64,000 nucleotides of DNA from Treponema sp. (GTDB taxonomy: Bacteria; Spirochaetota; Spirochaetia; Treponematales; Treponemataceae). Under the pieces are notes generated by a model. It made no database searches. It was not told the DNA's origin and saw nothing but the letters and a program-made list of their open reading frames with translations. The stretch is taken from positions 105,954-169,953 of the forward strand of contig JAAVAP010000014.1 in the NCBI GenBank assembly GCA_014804005.1. The letters run 5' to 3'. Every line of letters starts with the position of its first letter. Position 1 is the first letter of the stretch. Shown here piece after piece: positions 44,637 to 54,468 of this stretch. A program made the position numbers and the translations under genes.

Positions 44637-45740
44637 ATGAAATTTCAATTTGACCGAAATTCAATGATCAAGGAAATTTCCATCGCGCAGGAAATTATCG
44701 CCAATAAAAGTCCGATTTCAATTCTTTCAAATATTTTGCTCGAGGCTCGGGAAAACACTCTCACGATAAAAGCTTCGGACGCGACTGTGAATTACATCAC
44801 GAAAATTCCGGTGGAAATTCAAGAAGAAGGAACGACTACAATTTATTGCGACAAATTCATGAGAATGCTTTCCACTTCGCCCGCCGGAATGATTGAATTT
44901 GATCAAAAAGACATTTTGGTTACGATTCGTCCTGTTTCAAAAAAAGTCAAATTCCAATTGAAAAGCATCGCCAGCGACAAATTCCCTGAAATTGAGGCGA
45001 GCGAAAATGTTCCTTATTTTGAAGTTCCGGCGAAAGAAATCAGGGAAATGATTGCGCAAACTTCGTTCGCTGTGAGCGACGATGGAAATCGCCATTTTAT
45101 GATGGGCGTTTATTTTGAAAAGTCTGACGACAATTTGATTATGGTCGCAACGGATGGACGCAGACTTTCTTACGAAGCAAAAAATATTGGACAAGGAATT
45201 CCTGATTTTCCGGCGGCGATTGTTCCGACGAAAATATTGGATTGCGTTCTTAAAAATTGTAGCGACGAAGGAAACATTTCCATCGCCGTAATTGACAAAA
45301 TGATTTTCTTCAAATTTGGCAATTATGAATTTTCTTCGCTTTTGTTGGAAGGAGAATTTCCAAATTATCGCCGCGTGATTCCGCAAGATTTGACGCGAAA
45401 ATTCGAAGTGGAAAAATCTGACTTGGAAGAAGCCTTGAGCCGAATTGGAATTATGGTCGATAAAAATTCTTCGCGAATAATTTTCAAATTGAATCCGGGA
45501 CAACTCACTTTGATTTCGCCCGAATCCGACATCGGAAACGCGGACGAAGAAATTCCGTGCCAATACGACGGCGAAGAAGTCATGCTCGCATTCAATTTCA
45601 AATATATTGAAGAACCGCTCAAAAAGACGGACGCGAAAAGAATTGTGTTTGATTTCATTGATCCGAACAAGGCCGTGATTTTGCGCACCGAACCGAAATC
45701 GGATTATTTCCACGTCATAATGACGATGAATTTGAACTAG
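44637..45740 (+). CDS. dnaN: DNA polymerase III beta sliding clamp
   Basis: A 367-residue clamp of three similar domains: the first opens MKFQFDRNSMIKEISIAQEI, the middle contains FAVSDDGNRHFMMGVYFE and TDGRRLSYEAK, and the last ends with AVILRTEPKSDYFHVIMTM. Length is normal. AGGAG lies 6 nt before ATG. It follows dnaA across the candidate origin. Confidence 0.97.
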   Translation: MKFQFDRNSMIKEISIAQEIIANKSPISILSNILLEARENTLTIKASDATVNYITKIPVEIQEEGTTTIYCDKFMRMLSTSPAGMIEFDQKDILVTIRPVSKKVKFQLKSIASDKFPEIEASENVPYFEVPAKEIREMIAQTSFAVSDDGNRHFMMGVYFEKSDDNLIMVATDGRRLSYEAKNIGQGIPDFPAAIVPTKILDCVLKNCSDEGNISIAVIDKMIFFKFGNYEFSSLLLEGEFPNYRRVIPQDLTRKFEVEKSDLEEALSRIGIMVDKNSSRIIFKLNPGQLTLISPESDIGNADEEIPCQYDGEEVMLAFNFKYIEEPLKKTDAKRIVFDFIDPNKAVILRTEPKSDYFHVIMTMNLN

Positions 45741-45784
45741 AAAAATTTTCCGAATTAGGTAAAATTTAAACAAGGAAAATTTTT

Positions 45785-46672
45785 ATGAAAGGAATTATTC
45801 TTGCTGGCGGATCTGGCACAAGACTTTATCCTCTTACGAAAGTGACATCAAAACAACTTTTGCCTGTTTATGACAAGCCAATGATTTTTTATCCGCTGTC
45901 AACTTTGATGCTCGCGGGCATACGGAATATTCTCATAATTTCCACTCCGGCGGATCTTCCCAATTTTGAAAAATTGCTCGGCGATGGCTCGCAATATGGA
46001 ATAAATTTGAGTTACAAAATTCAGCCGAGTCCCGATGGGCTTGCGCAGGCGTTTATACTCGGCGAAGATTTCATTGGCGATGATGCTTGCGCAATGGTTC
46101 TTGGTGACAATATTTTTTATGGCAACGGATTCGGAACGATTCTTCGCAATGCCAAAAAAAATGCGGAAGAAAACAATCGCGCGACGATTTTCGGCTATTA
46201 TGTGCCCGACCCGGAACGTTTCGGTGTTGTCGATTTTGATGAAAACGGCAAGGTACTTTCCATCGAGGAAAAACCTTCTGCTCCAAAAAGCAATTATGCC
46301 GTAACAGGCTTGTACTTTTATCCTGCGGGCGTGAGCAAAAAGGCGAATCAAGTAAAACCTTCTGCTCGCGGAGAATTGGAAATCACCACATTGAATGAAA
46401 TGTATCTTGACGAAAGTTTGCTTGATGTTCGGATTTTCGGGCGCGGTTTCGCGTGGCTTGACACGGGAACGATGGACAGCCTTCTTGATGCTTCGAATTT
46501 TGTCCAAATGGTGCAAAACCGTCAAGGCATCGAAATTTCGGCTCCCGAGGAAGTCGCGTTCATCAATCAATGGATTGACAAGGAAGAACTTTTAAAGTCC
46601 GCCGAAAATTACGGCAAGTCTCCGTATGGAGCGCATCTCAAATCCGTGGCGGAAGGAAAAGTGAAATATTGA
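45785..46672 (+). CDS. rfbA: Glucose-1-phosphate thymidylyltransferase
   Basis: A 295-residue enzyme joining dTTP and glucose 1-phosphate. The family start [34 protein letters not shown] is nearly canonical, with [24 protein letters not shown] and [19 protein letters not shown] further on. AAGGA precedes ATG. It is the first of four dTDP-L-rhamnose genes, directly after dnaN, supplying surface polysaccharide or glycoprotein rhamnose. Confidence 0.96.
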   Translation: MKGIILAGGSGTRLYPLTKVTSKQLLPVYDKPMIFYPLSTLMLAGIRNILIISTPADLPNFEKLLGDGSQYGINLSYKIQPSPDGLAQAFILGEDFIGDDACAMVLGDNIFYGNGFGTILRNAKKNAEENNRATIFGYYVPDPERFGVVDFDENGKVLSIEEKPSAPKSNYAVTGLYFYPAGVSKKANQVKPSARGELEITTLNEMYLDESLLDVRIFGRGFAWLDTGTMDSLLDASNFVQMVQNRQGIEISAPEEVAFINQWIDKEELLKSAENYGKSPYGAHLKSVAEGKVKY

Positions 46673-46757
46673 AAATGTAAATTAAATAATGCTGCGAGAT
46701 TTTATTTCGTGGTTGGCTTTTGTGGATTCATTGCTGAAAAAATATGGAGAAATTATA

Positions 46758-47786
46758 ATGACTATTTTTGTGACAGGCGGCGCGGGTTTTATCGGCGCGA
46801 ATTTTGTATTCCACATGCTCAAAACTTATCCTGACTACAGAATTGTTTGTTTGGACAAGCTCACTTATGCGGGCAACCTTTCGACGCTCGCGCCTGTGAT
46901 GGAAAATACGAATTTCCGTTTTGTCAAAATTGATATTTGCGACAGAGAATCCATTTACAAACTTTTTGAAGAAGAAAAGCCCGACATCGTCGTGAACTTT
47001 GCGGCGGAATCCCACGTTGACCGTTCGATTGAAGACCCTGAAATTTTTCTCCGAACGAATATTCTCGGCACGCAAGTTCTCATGGACGCTTGCCGCAAAT
47101 ACGGAATCCAACGTTATCATCAGGTTTCAACCGATGAAGTTTACGGCGACCTTCCGCTTGACAGACCCGATTTGTTTTTCACGGAAACAACTCCAATCCA
47201 TACGAGCAGCCCCTACAGTTCGTCAAAGGCCGGCGCGGATTTGCTCGTTATGGCTTACCACAGAACTTACGGTTTGCCTGTAACAATTTCAAGATGTTCA
47301 AACAATTACGGCCCGTATCATTTTCCCGAAAAGCTCATTCCGCTGATGATTGCGAACGCGCTCGCGGACAAACCCCTGCCAGTTTACGGCGAGGGATTGA
47401 ACGTGCGTGACTGGCTTTATGTCGAAGATCATTGCCGCGCAATCGACCTGATTATTCACAAGGGCAGAGTCGGCGAAGTTTACAACGTGGGCGGCCACAA
47501 TGAAATGAAAAACATCGACATCGTGAAACTAGTTTGCAAAGAACTCGGCAAGCCCGAGTCGCTCATAACCCACGTTGCAGACAGAAAAGGGCACGACATG
47601 CGCTATGCAATCGACCCGACGAAAATTCACGAGGAACTTGGCTGGCTGCCTGAAACGAAATTCGCGGATGGAATCAAAAAAACAATCCAGTGGTATCTCG
47701 ACAACAAGGAGTGGTGGGAAACTATTATTTCGGGAGAATATCAAAATTATTACGAAAAAATGTACGGCAATCGTGCCGAGGTGTGA
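46758..47786 (+). CDS. rfbB: dTDP-glucose 4,6-dehydratase
   Basis: A 342-residue short-chain dehydrogenase/reductase. The start at 46758 (MTIFVTGGAGFIGANFVFHM) gives the Rossmann glycine motif and follows GGAGAAA; the earlier in-frame ATG at 46689 adds 23 unrelated residues. NFAAESHVDRSIEDP, VSTDEVYGDL, SPYSSSKAGADLL (Tyr-x3-Lys region) and RCSNNYGPYHFPEKLIP are all present. Second step of dTDP-L-rhamnose synthesis. Confidence 0.96.
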   Translation: MTIFVTGGAGFIGANFVFHMLKTYPDYRIVCLDKLTYAGNLSTLAPVMENTNFRFVKIDICDRESIYKLFEEEKPDIVVNFAAESHVDRSIEDPEIFLRTNILGTQVLMDACRKYGIQRYHQVSTDEVYGDLPLDRPDLFFTETTPIHTSSPYSSSKAGADLLVMAYHRTYGLPVTISRCSNNYGPYHFPEKLIPLMIANALADKPLPVYGEGLNVRDWLYVEDHCRAIDLIIHKGRVGEVYNVGGHNEMKNIDIVKLVCKELGKPESLITHVADRKGHDMRYAIDPTKIHEELGWLPETKFADGIKKTIQWYLDNKEWWETIISGEYQNYYEKMYGNRAEV

Positions 47787-47787
47787 G

Positions 47788-48687
47788 ATGAAGGCATTTG
47801 TAACGGGAGTTGGCGGACAACTTGGACATGATGTTATGGATGAACTCGCAAAACGCGGATATGAGGCAATCGGCAGCGATGTAATTGCATCTGCTGATTC
47901 AAAATATCCATATATTCAACTTGATATTACAGATTCAAATTCAGTCGAAAAAGTCATCTCCAAAGCGGCTTCTGATGTGGTGATTCATTGCGCGGCATGG
48001 ACAGCCGTTGACGCCGCCGAAGACGAAGAAAATATTCCGAAAGTTCGTGCAATCAACGTTGACGGAACTCAAAACATTGCGAATGTTTGCAAAAAACTCG
48101 ATTGCAAAATGATATATATTTCCACCGATTACGTTTTCAATGGTAAAGGTGTTGAGCCATGGAAGCCCGATTGCAAGGACTATGCGCCGCTTTGCGTATA
48201 CGGACAGACAAAACTTGATGGAGAACTTGCAGTTGCAAATACACTTGATAAATATTTCATTGTTCGCATTGCATGGGTTTTTGGATTGAACGGAAAAAAC
48301 TTTGTCAAGACAATGTTGAATGTCGGAAAAACTCATGATAAAGTGCGCGTGGTTTCCGACCAAATCGGCACACCTACATATACATTCGACCTTGCGAAGT
48401 TGCTTGTCGATATGGCTGAATCAGAAAAATACGGCTACTATCATGCGACCAATGAAGGCGGCTACATTTCATGGTACGACTTCACCTGCGAAATCTACAA
48501 GCAGGCGGAACTTTCCACGAAAGTAATTCCTGTTACCACTGCTGAATACGGACTTTCCAAAGCGGCACGTCCATTCAATTCACGTTTGGATAAATCAAAA
48601 CTTGCGGAAAACGGATTCAAACCCCTCCCAACATGGCAGGATGCGCTTTCAAGGTATTTAAAGGAGATTCAACAATGGGACAAATAA
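47788..48687 (+). CDS. rfbD: dTDP-4-dehydrorhamnose reductase
   Basis: A 299-residue reductase. The start is ATG 47788, two nt after the rfbB stop and behind GAGGTG, giving MKAFVTGVGGQLGHDVMDEL. It has HCAAWTAVDAAEDEE, ISTDYVFNG, YGQTKLDGE and RIAWVFGLNGKNFVKTML. It catalyses the last step to dTDP-L-rhamnose. It overlaps rfbC by 13 nt. The longer track ORF reads through rfbB out of frame and is not real. Confidence 0.95.
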   Translation: MKAFVTGVGGQLGHDVMDELAKRGYEAIGSDVIASADSKYPYIQLDITDSNSVEKVISKAASDVVIHCAAWTAVDAAEDEENIPKVRAINVDGTQNIANVCKKLDCKMIYISTDYVFNGKGVEPWKPDCKDYAPLCVYGQTKLDGELAVANTLDKYFIVRIAWVFGLNGKNFVKTMLNVGKTHDKVRVVSDQIGTPTYTFDLAKLLVDMAESEKYGYYHATNEGGYISWYDFTCEIYKQAELSTKVIPVTTAEYGLSKAARPFNSRLDKSKLAENGFKPLPTWQDALSRYLKEIQQWDK

Positions 48688-49280
48688 AAGTTGAAAAAAA
48701 CGTCGGCGGCATAGAAGGTCTTTGCGTGATTACGCCTGCGGTTTATGGCGACAGCCGCGGCTACTTTATGGAAACATACAATCAGCACGATATGAAAGAG
48801 GCTGGCATTGATATTACATTCGTGCAAGACAATCAATCTTGCTCGACCAAAGGAGTTCTTCGCGGACTTCATTTTCAAAAACAATTTCCGCAGACGAAAC
48901 TCGTGAGAGTCATCAAAGGCAGCGTGTTTGATGTAGCCGTGGATTTGCGAAAAGAATCGAAAACCTATGGAAAATGGCACGGCGTTGAACTTACCGAAGA
49001 AAACAAAAAACAGTTTTTTATCCCGAAAGGCTTTGCGCATGGATTTCTTGTTCTTTCGGATGTGGCAGAATTCTGCTACAAGTGCGACGACTTTTATCAC
49101 CCAAACGATGAAGGCGGTCTTGCATGGAATGACCCAACAATCGGCATTGATTGGGGAGTCGTCGGGAATTATAATGGAACTGCCTCCGCCGAAGGATATG
49201 AGCTTAAAGACGGAACAAAACTCAATTTGAGCGAAAAAGACCAAAAGTGGCTGGGGCTGAAAGAAAACTTTAAATTTTAA
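48675..49280 (+). CDS. rfbC: dTDP-4-dehydrorhamnose 3,5-epimerase
   Basis: A 201-residue cupin-fold epimerase. AAGGAG lies 8 nt before ATG 48675 within the rfbD end. YGDSRGYFMETYNQHDM, DNQSCSTKGVLRGLHFQ with the catalytic His, and FFIPKGFAHGFLVLSD are diagnostic. It acts between RfbB and RfbD; the gene order A-B-D-C is common. Confidence 0.96.
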   Translation: MGQIKVEKNVGGIEGLCVITPAVYGDSRGYFMETYNQHDMKEAGIDITFVQDNQSCSTKGVLRGLHFQKQFPQTKLVRVIKGSVFDVAVDLRKESKTYGKWHGVELTEENKKQFFIPKGFAHGFLVLSDVAEFCYKCDDFYHPNDEGGLAWNDPTIGIDWGVVGNYNGTASAEGYELKDGTKLNLSEKDQKWLGLKENFKF

Positions 49281-49338
49281 TTTGGAAAATTCATCGCATC
49301 AAAATCTGCGCATTTTTTCCCAAGCCGTCTTTTCTCAA

Positions 49339-49367
49339 TTGACGCAAATGCGTTTTTCGGCTAGAAT
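49339..49367 (+). promoter_or_regulatory. Promoter of the nfnAB operon
   Basis: TTGACG, 17 nt, TAGAAT, then about 33 nt of leader with GAGGTGG. Confidence 0.75.
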
Positions 49368-49406
49368 TATATCGTCATATTTATTTCAAAAAATAGAGGT
49401 GGAAAT

Positions 49407-50243
49407 ATGAACAAGATTTTAGAAAAACGCCAGCTTTCCGAAGCTGTGTTTCTGCTGAAATTCCACGCGCCCGACATCGCGAGGAATCGCAAAGCCGGAC
49501 AGTTTTTGATTGTGCAGGTGGATCAGGATTTGGGCGAACGCATTCCTCTCACGATTGCCGACGCGAACGCGGAAGAAGGCTGGGTCGCCATCGCGTTCCA
49601 GCCAGTCGGCGCGTCCACCTACAAGCTTTCGCAGCTGAAAGAAGGCGACTATTTGGGCGGCGTTCTCGGCCCGCTCGGAGTTCCCAGCGAAATTAAAAAA
49701 TTCGACGCGCCCGTGGTTTGTGTGGGCGGCGGATTCGGCACGGCTCCGCTTTATCCGATCGTTCAGGCTTTGAAAGAAGTCGGCAACAAAGTGATTTTGA
49801 TTGAAGGCGCGCGCACGAAGGATTTGCTGATTTTCGTGGACGAAATGAAAGCCGTTTGCGACGAAGTTATCATCACCACGGACGACGGCAGCGCGGGCGA
49901 AAAAGGCGTCACCACGATTCCGCTCGAACGGCTTTGTCAAAGCGAAGTTCCGCCAGCGCAAGTCATCGCCATTGGCCCTCCAATTATGATGAAATTCTGC
50001 TGCCAATGCACGGCGAAATACAATGTTCCGACGGTCGTTTCGCTCAACACGATTATGATTGACGGAACTGGAATGTGCGGCGGCTGCCGAGTGAACGTGG
50101 GCGGCAAGACGAAATTCGTTTGCGTGGACGGTCCGGATTTTGACGGCCACCAAGTGGATTGGGACAATATGATGATGCGAATGAAGGCTTTCAAGCCGCA
50201 GGAAACGGAAGCGTTCCACAAATGCAAAATCGGAATCAATTAG
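49407..50243 (+). CDS. nfnA: NfnA: ferredoxin-NADP reductase subunit alpha (SudB-like)
   Basis: A 278-residue FAD and [2Fe-2S] flavoprotein. The N-terminal half is a ferredoxin-reductase FAD domain (GERIPLTIADA); the NAD-binding part has VVCVGGGFGTAPLYPI. The C-terminal GTGMCGGCRVNVGGKTKFVC and the following aspartates hold the 2Fe-2S cluster. With NfnB it forms the bifurcating complex coupling NADH and reduced ferredoxin to NADP+ reduction. Older annotation calls it sulfide dehydrogenase beta. GAGGTGG precedes ATG, and nfnB follows 19 nt later. Confidence 0.88.
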   Translation: MNKILEKRQLSEAVFLLKFHAPDIARNRKAGQFLIVQVDQDLGERIPLTIADANAEEGWVAIAFQPVGASTYKLSQLKEGDYLGGVLGPLGVPSEIKKFDAPVVCVGGGFGTAPLYPIVQALKEVGNKVILIEGARTKDLLIFVDEMKAVCDEVIITTDDGSAGEKGVTTIPLERLCQSEVPPAQVIAIGPPIMMKFCCQCTAKYNVPTVVSLNTIMIDGTGMCGGCRVNVGGKTKFVCVDGPDFDGHQVDWDNMMMRMKAFKPQETEAFHKCKIGIN

Positions 50244-50262
50244 AGTAATCAAGGCGGAAATT

Positions 50263-51756
50263 ATGACAAGCGAAAAATTGGCTGAAACGGCAAAAATCGA
50301 ATACGAGAAAATCAAGGATAAAATCGCGGCGGGCACGCTTTCGCCCAAAGACAGAATGGCGATTCCCGCGCAGGAAATGCCTGTGGGCGAACCGAAAACG
50401 CGCGCGCGACAAATGACGGAAGTCGCGTTGGGCTACACTAGCGAGCAGGCCATCGTCGAGGCGAACCGCTGCCTTCAATGCAAAAACCAGCCTTGCGTTT
50501 TGGGCTGCCCGGTGAACGTTCAAATTCCGAGATTCGTGGCTCAAGTCGCGCTTGGAAAATTCAAGGAAGCCGCCGACATCATCAAAGAAACGAATTTGCT
50601 TCCTGCAATTTGCGGGCGAGTTTGTCCGCAGGAAAAGCAGTGCCAAGGCGCGTGTACTGTCGGCAAGGCGAACAAATCTCCTGAACTCGCCGTGAGCATC
50701 GGGCGTTTGGAACGTTTCGTCGCCGATTACGAGCGCGCGCAAAATCTCGCTTCGCTTCCGAAAATCGCCGCCGAAACTGGAAAGCGCGTCGCCGTTATTG
50801 GATCAGGTCCTGCCGGTCTTACGGTCGCCGCCGATTGTCGCCGCGCCGGACACGATGTCACGGTTTTTGAAGTTTTGCACAAAGCTGGCGGCGTTATGGT
50901 TTATGGAATTCCCGAATTCCGTTTGCCAAAATCCATTGTCGCGGACGAAGTGGAAAATCTCAAAAAAATGGGCGTGAAATTCGAAATGAATTTCTTGGCG
51001 GGACGAACGGCTTCTCTCGAACAAATTCTTTGCGAAAAAAAATTCGACGCGGCGTTCGTCGGAACTGGCGCAGGCTTGCCGAAATTCTTCAATATTCCAG
51101 GCGAAAATTTCATCGGAGTTTTCAGCGCGAACGAATATCTCACCCGCGCGAATTTGATGAAAGCCTATCAAAAAGGTGTCGCCGACACTCCTTACTATGA
51201 CGCAAAAACCGTCGTGGTTTGCGGAGGCGGAAACGTCGCGATGGACGCGGCTCGAATGGCGTTGCGTTTGGGCGCGGAAAAAGTTTACGTCATTTATCGG
51301 CGCACTCGAAACGAAATGCCCGCGCGAAAAGAAGAAGTTGATCATGCGGAAGAAGAAGGCGTGGAATTCCGATTTTTGGAAAATCCCGTCGAAATTCTCG
51401 GAAACGCCGAGGACGGAAAAGTCACGGCGATTCGCGCTTTGAAATACGAACTCGGCGAAGTTGACGCTTCGGGTCGCCGCCGCCCCGTGGAAATAAAAGG
51501 CAGCGAGCACGATATTCCTTGCGATGCTGTAATCGTGGCTTTGGGCAACAATTCAAATCCGCTCATTCCGCGAACGACTTCGCAAATCAAAACCGATAAT
51601 CGCGGCCACATTATCGTGGACGAAAATCAAGCCACGAGCATGCCGCGAGTGTGGGCGGGCGGCGACATCGTTTTGGGCGCGGCTACGGTAATTCTCGCGA
51701 TGGGCGAAGGCAGAAAAGCCGCCGCAAGCATCAACGAATTCCTTGCCGGAAAATGA
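50263..51756 (+). CDS. nfnB: NfnB: NADPH-dependent glutamate-synthase-like subunit (GltA/SudA)
   Basis: A 497-residue flavoprotein with an N-terminal ferredoxin-like domain (ANRCLQCKNQPCVLGCPVNVQIP and CGRVCPQEKQCQGAC) holding two 4Fe-4S clusters. Two Rossmann domains follow (VAVIGSGPAGLTVAAD and VVVCGGGNVAMDAARMAL). It is homologous to the glutamate synthase small subunit, which explains frequent gltA naming, but no large GltB subunit is present and the NfnA partner is adjacent. It supplies NADPH in anaerobic metabolism. Confidence 0.9.
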   Translation: MTSEKLAETAKIEYEKIKDKIAAGTLSPKDRMAIPAQEMPVGEPKTRARQMTEVALGYTSEQAIVEANRCLQCKNQPCVLGCPVNVQIPRFVAQVALGKFKEAADIIKETNLLPAICGRVCPQEKQCQGACTVGKANKSPELAVSIGRLERFVADYERAQNLASLPKIAAETGKRVAVIGSGPAGLTVAADCRRAGHDVTVFEVLHKAGGVMVYGIPEFRLPKSIVADEVENLKKMGVKFEMNFLAGRTASLEQILCEKKFDAAFVGTGAGLPKFFNIPGENFIGVFSANEYLTRANLMKAYQKGVADTPYYDAKTVVVCGGGNVAMDAARMALRLGAEKVYVIYRRTRNEMPARKEEVDHAEEEGVEFRFLENPVEILGNAEDGKVTAIRALKYELGEVDASGRRRPVEIKGSEHDIPCDAVIVALGNNSNPLIPRTTSQIKTDNRGHIIVDENQATSMPRVWAGGDIVLGAATVILAMGEGRKAAASINEFLAGK

Positions 51757-51768
51757 CAAATCGAAATT

Positions 51769-52494
51769 ATGGATACGATAAAAAATTTAATTGAGTATTA
51801 CGATGAACTTTTTCCAGTCACGGACGCTCAAAAAATTTTTTTTGAAAGTTATTTTCCGCAATTTTCCCCACCCGCGAAATTCCTGAGCATTGGATGCGGC
51901 ACAGGAATTTTCGAGCATCGGCTTGCGAAAAACTCGATCGATGTTACGGCAATCGAAACAATCCGTGGACTTTTGGATTCCGCCACGCATCGCTATCGAA
52001 ATCAATTGATGGCCTTGCGGTATTTCCAAATGTCCACGCTGGAAATGACAAATTTTCTTGGTGGGAATTTTTACAACATAATTTCCTGCCTAAACAGCCG
52101 AATCGTTTTCATATCTAAAAAAGAATTCTTGAAAAAATTTTTTTCGGATTGCAAAGAGTTGCTTTCGGAAAAAGGAATCGTAATTTTGGGCTTGGAGAAT
52201 TTTGAAAAATTCCGCGCTGAGCCAAAGGCGATTTTGCCAACGCGAAAAAGCATCCGAATTACTTACAAAAGCCAAATCACGAAAGATGCGCAGGGCACAT
52301 TTTTGGAAAGCCGACTTGAAAAAGAAAATAAAATTCTGCTGGTTTACAGACGCGTTCCGATTTATCCTTTGCAAAAAAATGAAATCGCCAAATTCGCGAA
52401 AGAAGCTGGATTTGAAAAAATCGAATTTTTTTCGGACTTCGAAAAAAATCCATTCTCCGAAAATTCAGATTATCTGCTCGCGGTGATTAGATAA
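51769..52494 (+). CDS. SAM-dependent methyltransferase, class I
   Basis: A 241-residue methyltransferase-like protein. Motif I is FLSIGCGTGIFEHRLA near residue 40, then VTAIETIRGLL as the acidic beta-2 end, and NIISCLNSRIVFIS as motif IV. The order and spacing suit a class I Rossmann methyltransferase. The target molecule cannot be told. It starts 13 nt after nfnB without an obvious ribosome site, so it may be translated from the nfn message. Confidence 0.72.
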   Translation: MDTIKNLIEYYDELFPVTDAQKIFFESYFPQFSPPAKFLSIGCGTGIFEHRLAKNSIDVTAIETIRGLLDSATHRYRNQLMALRYFQMSTLEMTNFLGGNFYNIISCLNSRIVFISKKEFLKKFFSDCKELLSEKGIVILGLENFEKFRAEPKAILPTRKSIRITYKSQITKDAQGTFLESRLEKENKILLVYRRVPIYPLQKNEIAKFAKEAGFEKIEFFSDFEKNPFSENSDYLLAVIR

Positions 52495-52536
52495 AAAATC
52501 GGATGCGGCAAAATAGAAATTCCCGCCGCGAGAATT

Positions 52537-53451
52537 TCAGTTTATTCGCCAGCGATTGTTTTCCTTTACGAAACGCTTTGAATTCACTTCGATGATTCGG
52601 CCGTCCTCGCCGTGAAGTTTTATCATCGAGTTGAGCGGATTGATTTCCGCAATTCGAAAATTCGTTCCGTCGTAAAAAATTCTCGCGCCTTCTTGCGGAA
52701 GTTTTTTTCGCGCCTCGGAATAAAAATCGTACTCGTAAGAAAGGCAGCACAAAAGCCGGCCGCATTGCCCGGAAATTTTCATCGAGTTGAGGGAAAGATT
52801 TTGTTCTTTTGCCATTCGAATTGAAACTGGACGCAATTTGTCGCTGATGGCGTGGCAACAACAAGCCCTGCCGCAAATTCCCAAGCCGCCCGTTATGCGC
52901 GATTCATCGCGTACGCCAATTTGCCGCAATTCGATTCGCATTTTGAAAACGCCTACCAAATCTTTTACAAGTTCGCGAAAATCCACTCGCTGATCCGCGC
53001 TGAAAAAGAAAAGAGCCTTCGGCTCGTCAATCAAAAAATGCACACCGACCAATTTCATATTGAGCCTGTGCGTTGCGACTTTTTCTTGAAATATTTTAAA
53101 AGCGTCTTTTTCCTTTTCCCTGAAATTTTCGGCTTTTTGCAAATCTGCGGAAGTGGCCTTGCGTTCGATTTGAACGATGTCGTCTTTTTTTATGCCGACC
53201 GGGCTTTTCGCTTTTCCTAAAACGCGCGCCAAATCTTTGCCGTAACGCGTGGGCACGATGACATTTTCGCCGCTCTCCAACTTGAATCCGCCGGGAGTTG
53301 CGAATACGCCTTCGCAGGAATAATCCAGCTTGAGCGCGTAAAGCGGCTCGTCGAAAACAAATTTTTCGCCCGAAATTTCTGCGCCCGAATCTTCTTCTAA
53401 AGCCGCGAGATCTTCATCTTGTTCTATGTCTTTTTCAAAAATGTCACTCAT
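52537..53451 (-). CDS. ricT: RicT/YaaT-like PSP1-domain protein
   Basis: A 304-residue protein. After an acidic N-terminus (DIEQDEDLAALEEDSGAE) comes the PSP1 C-terminal domain with FFFSADQRVDFRELVKDL, ITGGLGICGRACCCHA and ISGQCGRLLCCLSYEYD, the cysteine clusters that coordinate Fe-S in Bacillus RicT. In Bacillus RicT works with RicA and RicF in RNA-processing and developmental control; those partners are not seen here. AGGAAAA precedes ATG 53451. It closes the M23-bactofilin-YaaR-RicT operon. Confidence 0.9.
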   Translation of the reverse strand: MSDIFEKDIEQDEDLAALEEDSGAEISGEKFVFDEPLYALKLDYSCEGVFATPGGFKLESGENVIVPTRYGKDLARVLGKAKSPVGIKKDDIVQIERKATSADLQKAENFREKEKDAFKIFQEKVATHRLNMKLVGVHFLIDEPKALFFFSADQRVDFRELVKDLVGVFKMRIELRQIGVRDESRITGGLGICGRACCCHAISDKLRPVSIRMAKEQNLSLNSMKISGQCGRLLCCLSYEYDFYSEARKKLPQEGARIFYDGTNFRIAEINPLNSMIKLHGEDGRIIEVNSKRFVKENNRWRIN

Positions 53452-53508
53452 AATTTTCCTGAATGAATCTGCTCAATTTTGAGCGGCTTCATTTTTTATA
53501 TTTTACTT

Positions 53509-54045
53509 TTAAACCGCGCTTAAATCAATAACTAAACCGTTTATTTCGTGAATTTTTTCGAGCAATTTGAATTTATCCAAATGATTGTACCAAATGTCGT
53601 AGGCGAGGCGATCTAATTTTTGATTTATCGCCTGAATCAAAACCAAAGGCTCGCGTTTTTTTCCTCGACGAAATCCTGGTCGCTTGTGTTCTTCCAAAGT
53701 GTAATTGTTCTTTTCAATGTAGCGGACGAATTGCCCCACCGCCTTTTTGTATTTTTCAAAACTTTCGCCGCTTCCGAATTTGCTGAGTTCGTCGCCCGCA
53801 ATGTCGAGCTGGTCTTTCAAAAAAACGATTGCTTCTTCCTGGCTCATTCCCGCGATTTCCGCCGGAAGCCCCGCCGCCGTCAAAGAATTTTGTTCCAGAT
53901 TTTTTTGAACGAGCGAAGAAAAAAGCGGCTTTTTTACGCCCTGCTCTTTTTCCTTGCGCCGCGCCGCATCGGAAGCGATTTGGCTTTGCACGGTCTGCGT
54001 TGCGTTGTGATAAAATCCATTTGAAGTAGTGTCGATTGAATTCAT
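53509..54045 (-). CDS. YaaR-family (DUF327) protein
   Basis: A 178-residue helical protein. The ATG at 54045 overlaps the bactofilin stop as ATGA, so translation is probably coupled; the longer track ORF starts inside bactofilin. The C-terminal half (YKKAVGQFVRYIEKNNYTLEEHKRPGFRRGKKREPLVLIQAINQKLDRL) matches the YaaR family. Its function is unknown, and in Firmicutes it also lies close to yaaT (ricT). The recurring neighbourhood suggests a shared process. Confidence 0.82.
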   Translation of the reverse strand: MNSIDTTSNGFYHNATQTVQSQIASDAARRKEKEQGVKKPLFSSLVQKNLEQNSLTAAGLPAEIAGMSQEEAIVFLKDQLDIAGDELSKFGSGESFEKYKKAVGQFVRYIEKNNYTLEEHKRPGFRRGKKREPLVLIQAINQKLDRLAYDIWYNHLDKFKLLEKIHEINGLVIDLSAV

Positions 54046-54455
54046 CTGATGATTGATTTGCTTTTGATTTCGCGGAGTTCGTTTTGCTTTTGAATTTCCG
54101 CCTCGAATGAAGTTTCGTCGAAAAGCACGATGCAATGTCCGTGGAAAACAACGCCGCTCGCGATTTGTAATTTGCGCGTTGTTATGTTCCCGATTACGGC
54201 GGACGACGCATTCAGTTTGATGCTCTCGGGCGCGGAAATGTCTCCCAAAACGATTCCGTTTACCACAGCGGATTTTGCACTTACGTTTCCACGGATTCGC
54301 GCCGTTTCGCCAATGATTATGTTTCCAGTCGTCTGCAAGTCGCCGTCAATGTCGCCGTCAATCATCACCGCACCTGAAACGCTCAAATCTCCTTTGAATG
54401 ATGAACCTGCGCCGATTATCGTGCTGATTGAAATGTCGTCAAAAAGAAGTGCCAT
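54042..54455 (-). CDS. Bactofilin
   Basis: A 137-residue cytoskeletal protein. The central beta-helix shows the repeating pattern of bactofilins: GDLSVSGAVMIDGDIDGDLQ, GNIIIGETARIRGNVSAKSAVVNGIVLGDI, SAVIGNITTRKLQI. Short charged tails flank it. GAGGA lies 6 nt before ATG 54455. It follows an M23 peptidase by 13 nt, a pairing known from cell-curvature systems such as CcmA-Csd in Helicobacter. It probably polymerises at the inner membrane and localises wall remodelling. Confidence 0.93.
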   Translation of the reverse strand: MALLFDDISISTIIGAGSSFKGDLSVSGAVMIDGDIDGDLQTTGNIIIGETARIRGNVSAKSAVVNGIVLGDISAPESIKLNASSAVIGNITTRKLQIASGVVFHGHCIVLFDETSFEAEIQKQNELREIKSKSIIR

Positions 54456-54468
54456 CAGAATCCTCAAA

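Noticed and set aside
47575-48687. 370-residue version of rfbD
   Set aside because: The first 71 codons run out of frame through rfbB; ATG 47788 has a ribosome site and the Rossmann start.
50263-51756. Glutamate synthase small subunit (GltD)
   Set aside because: No large subunit is present and the adjacent NfnA-type partner makes the bifurcating Nfn complex the better call.
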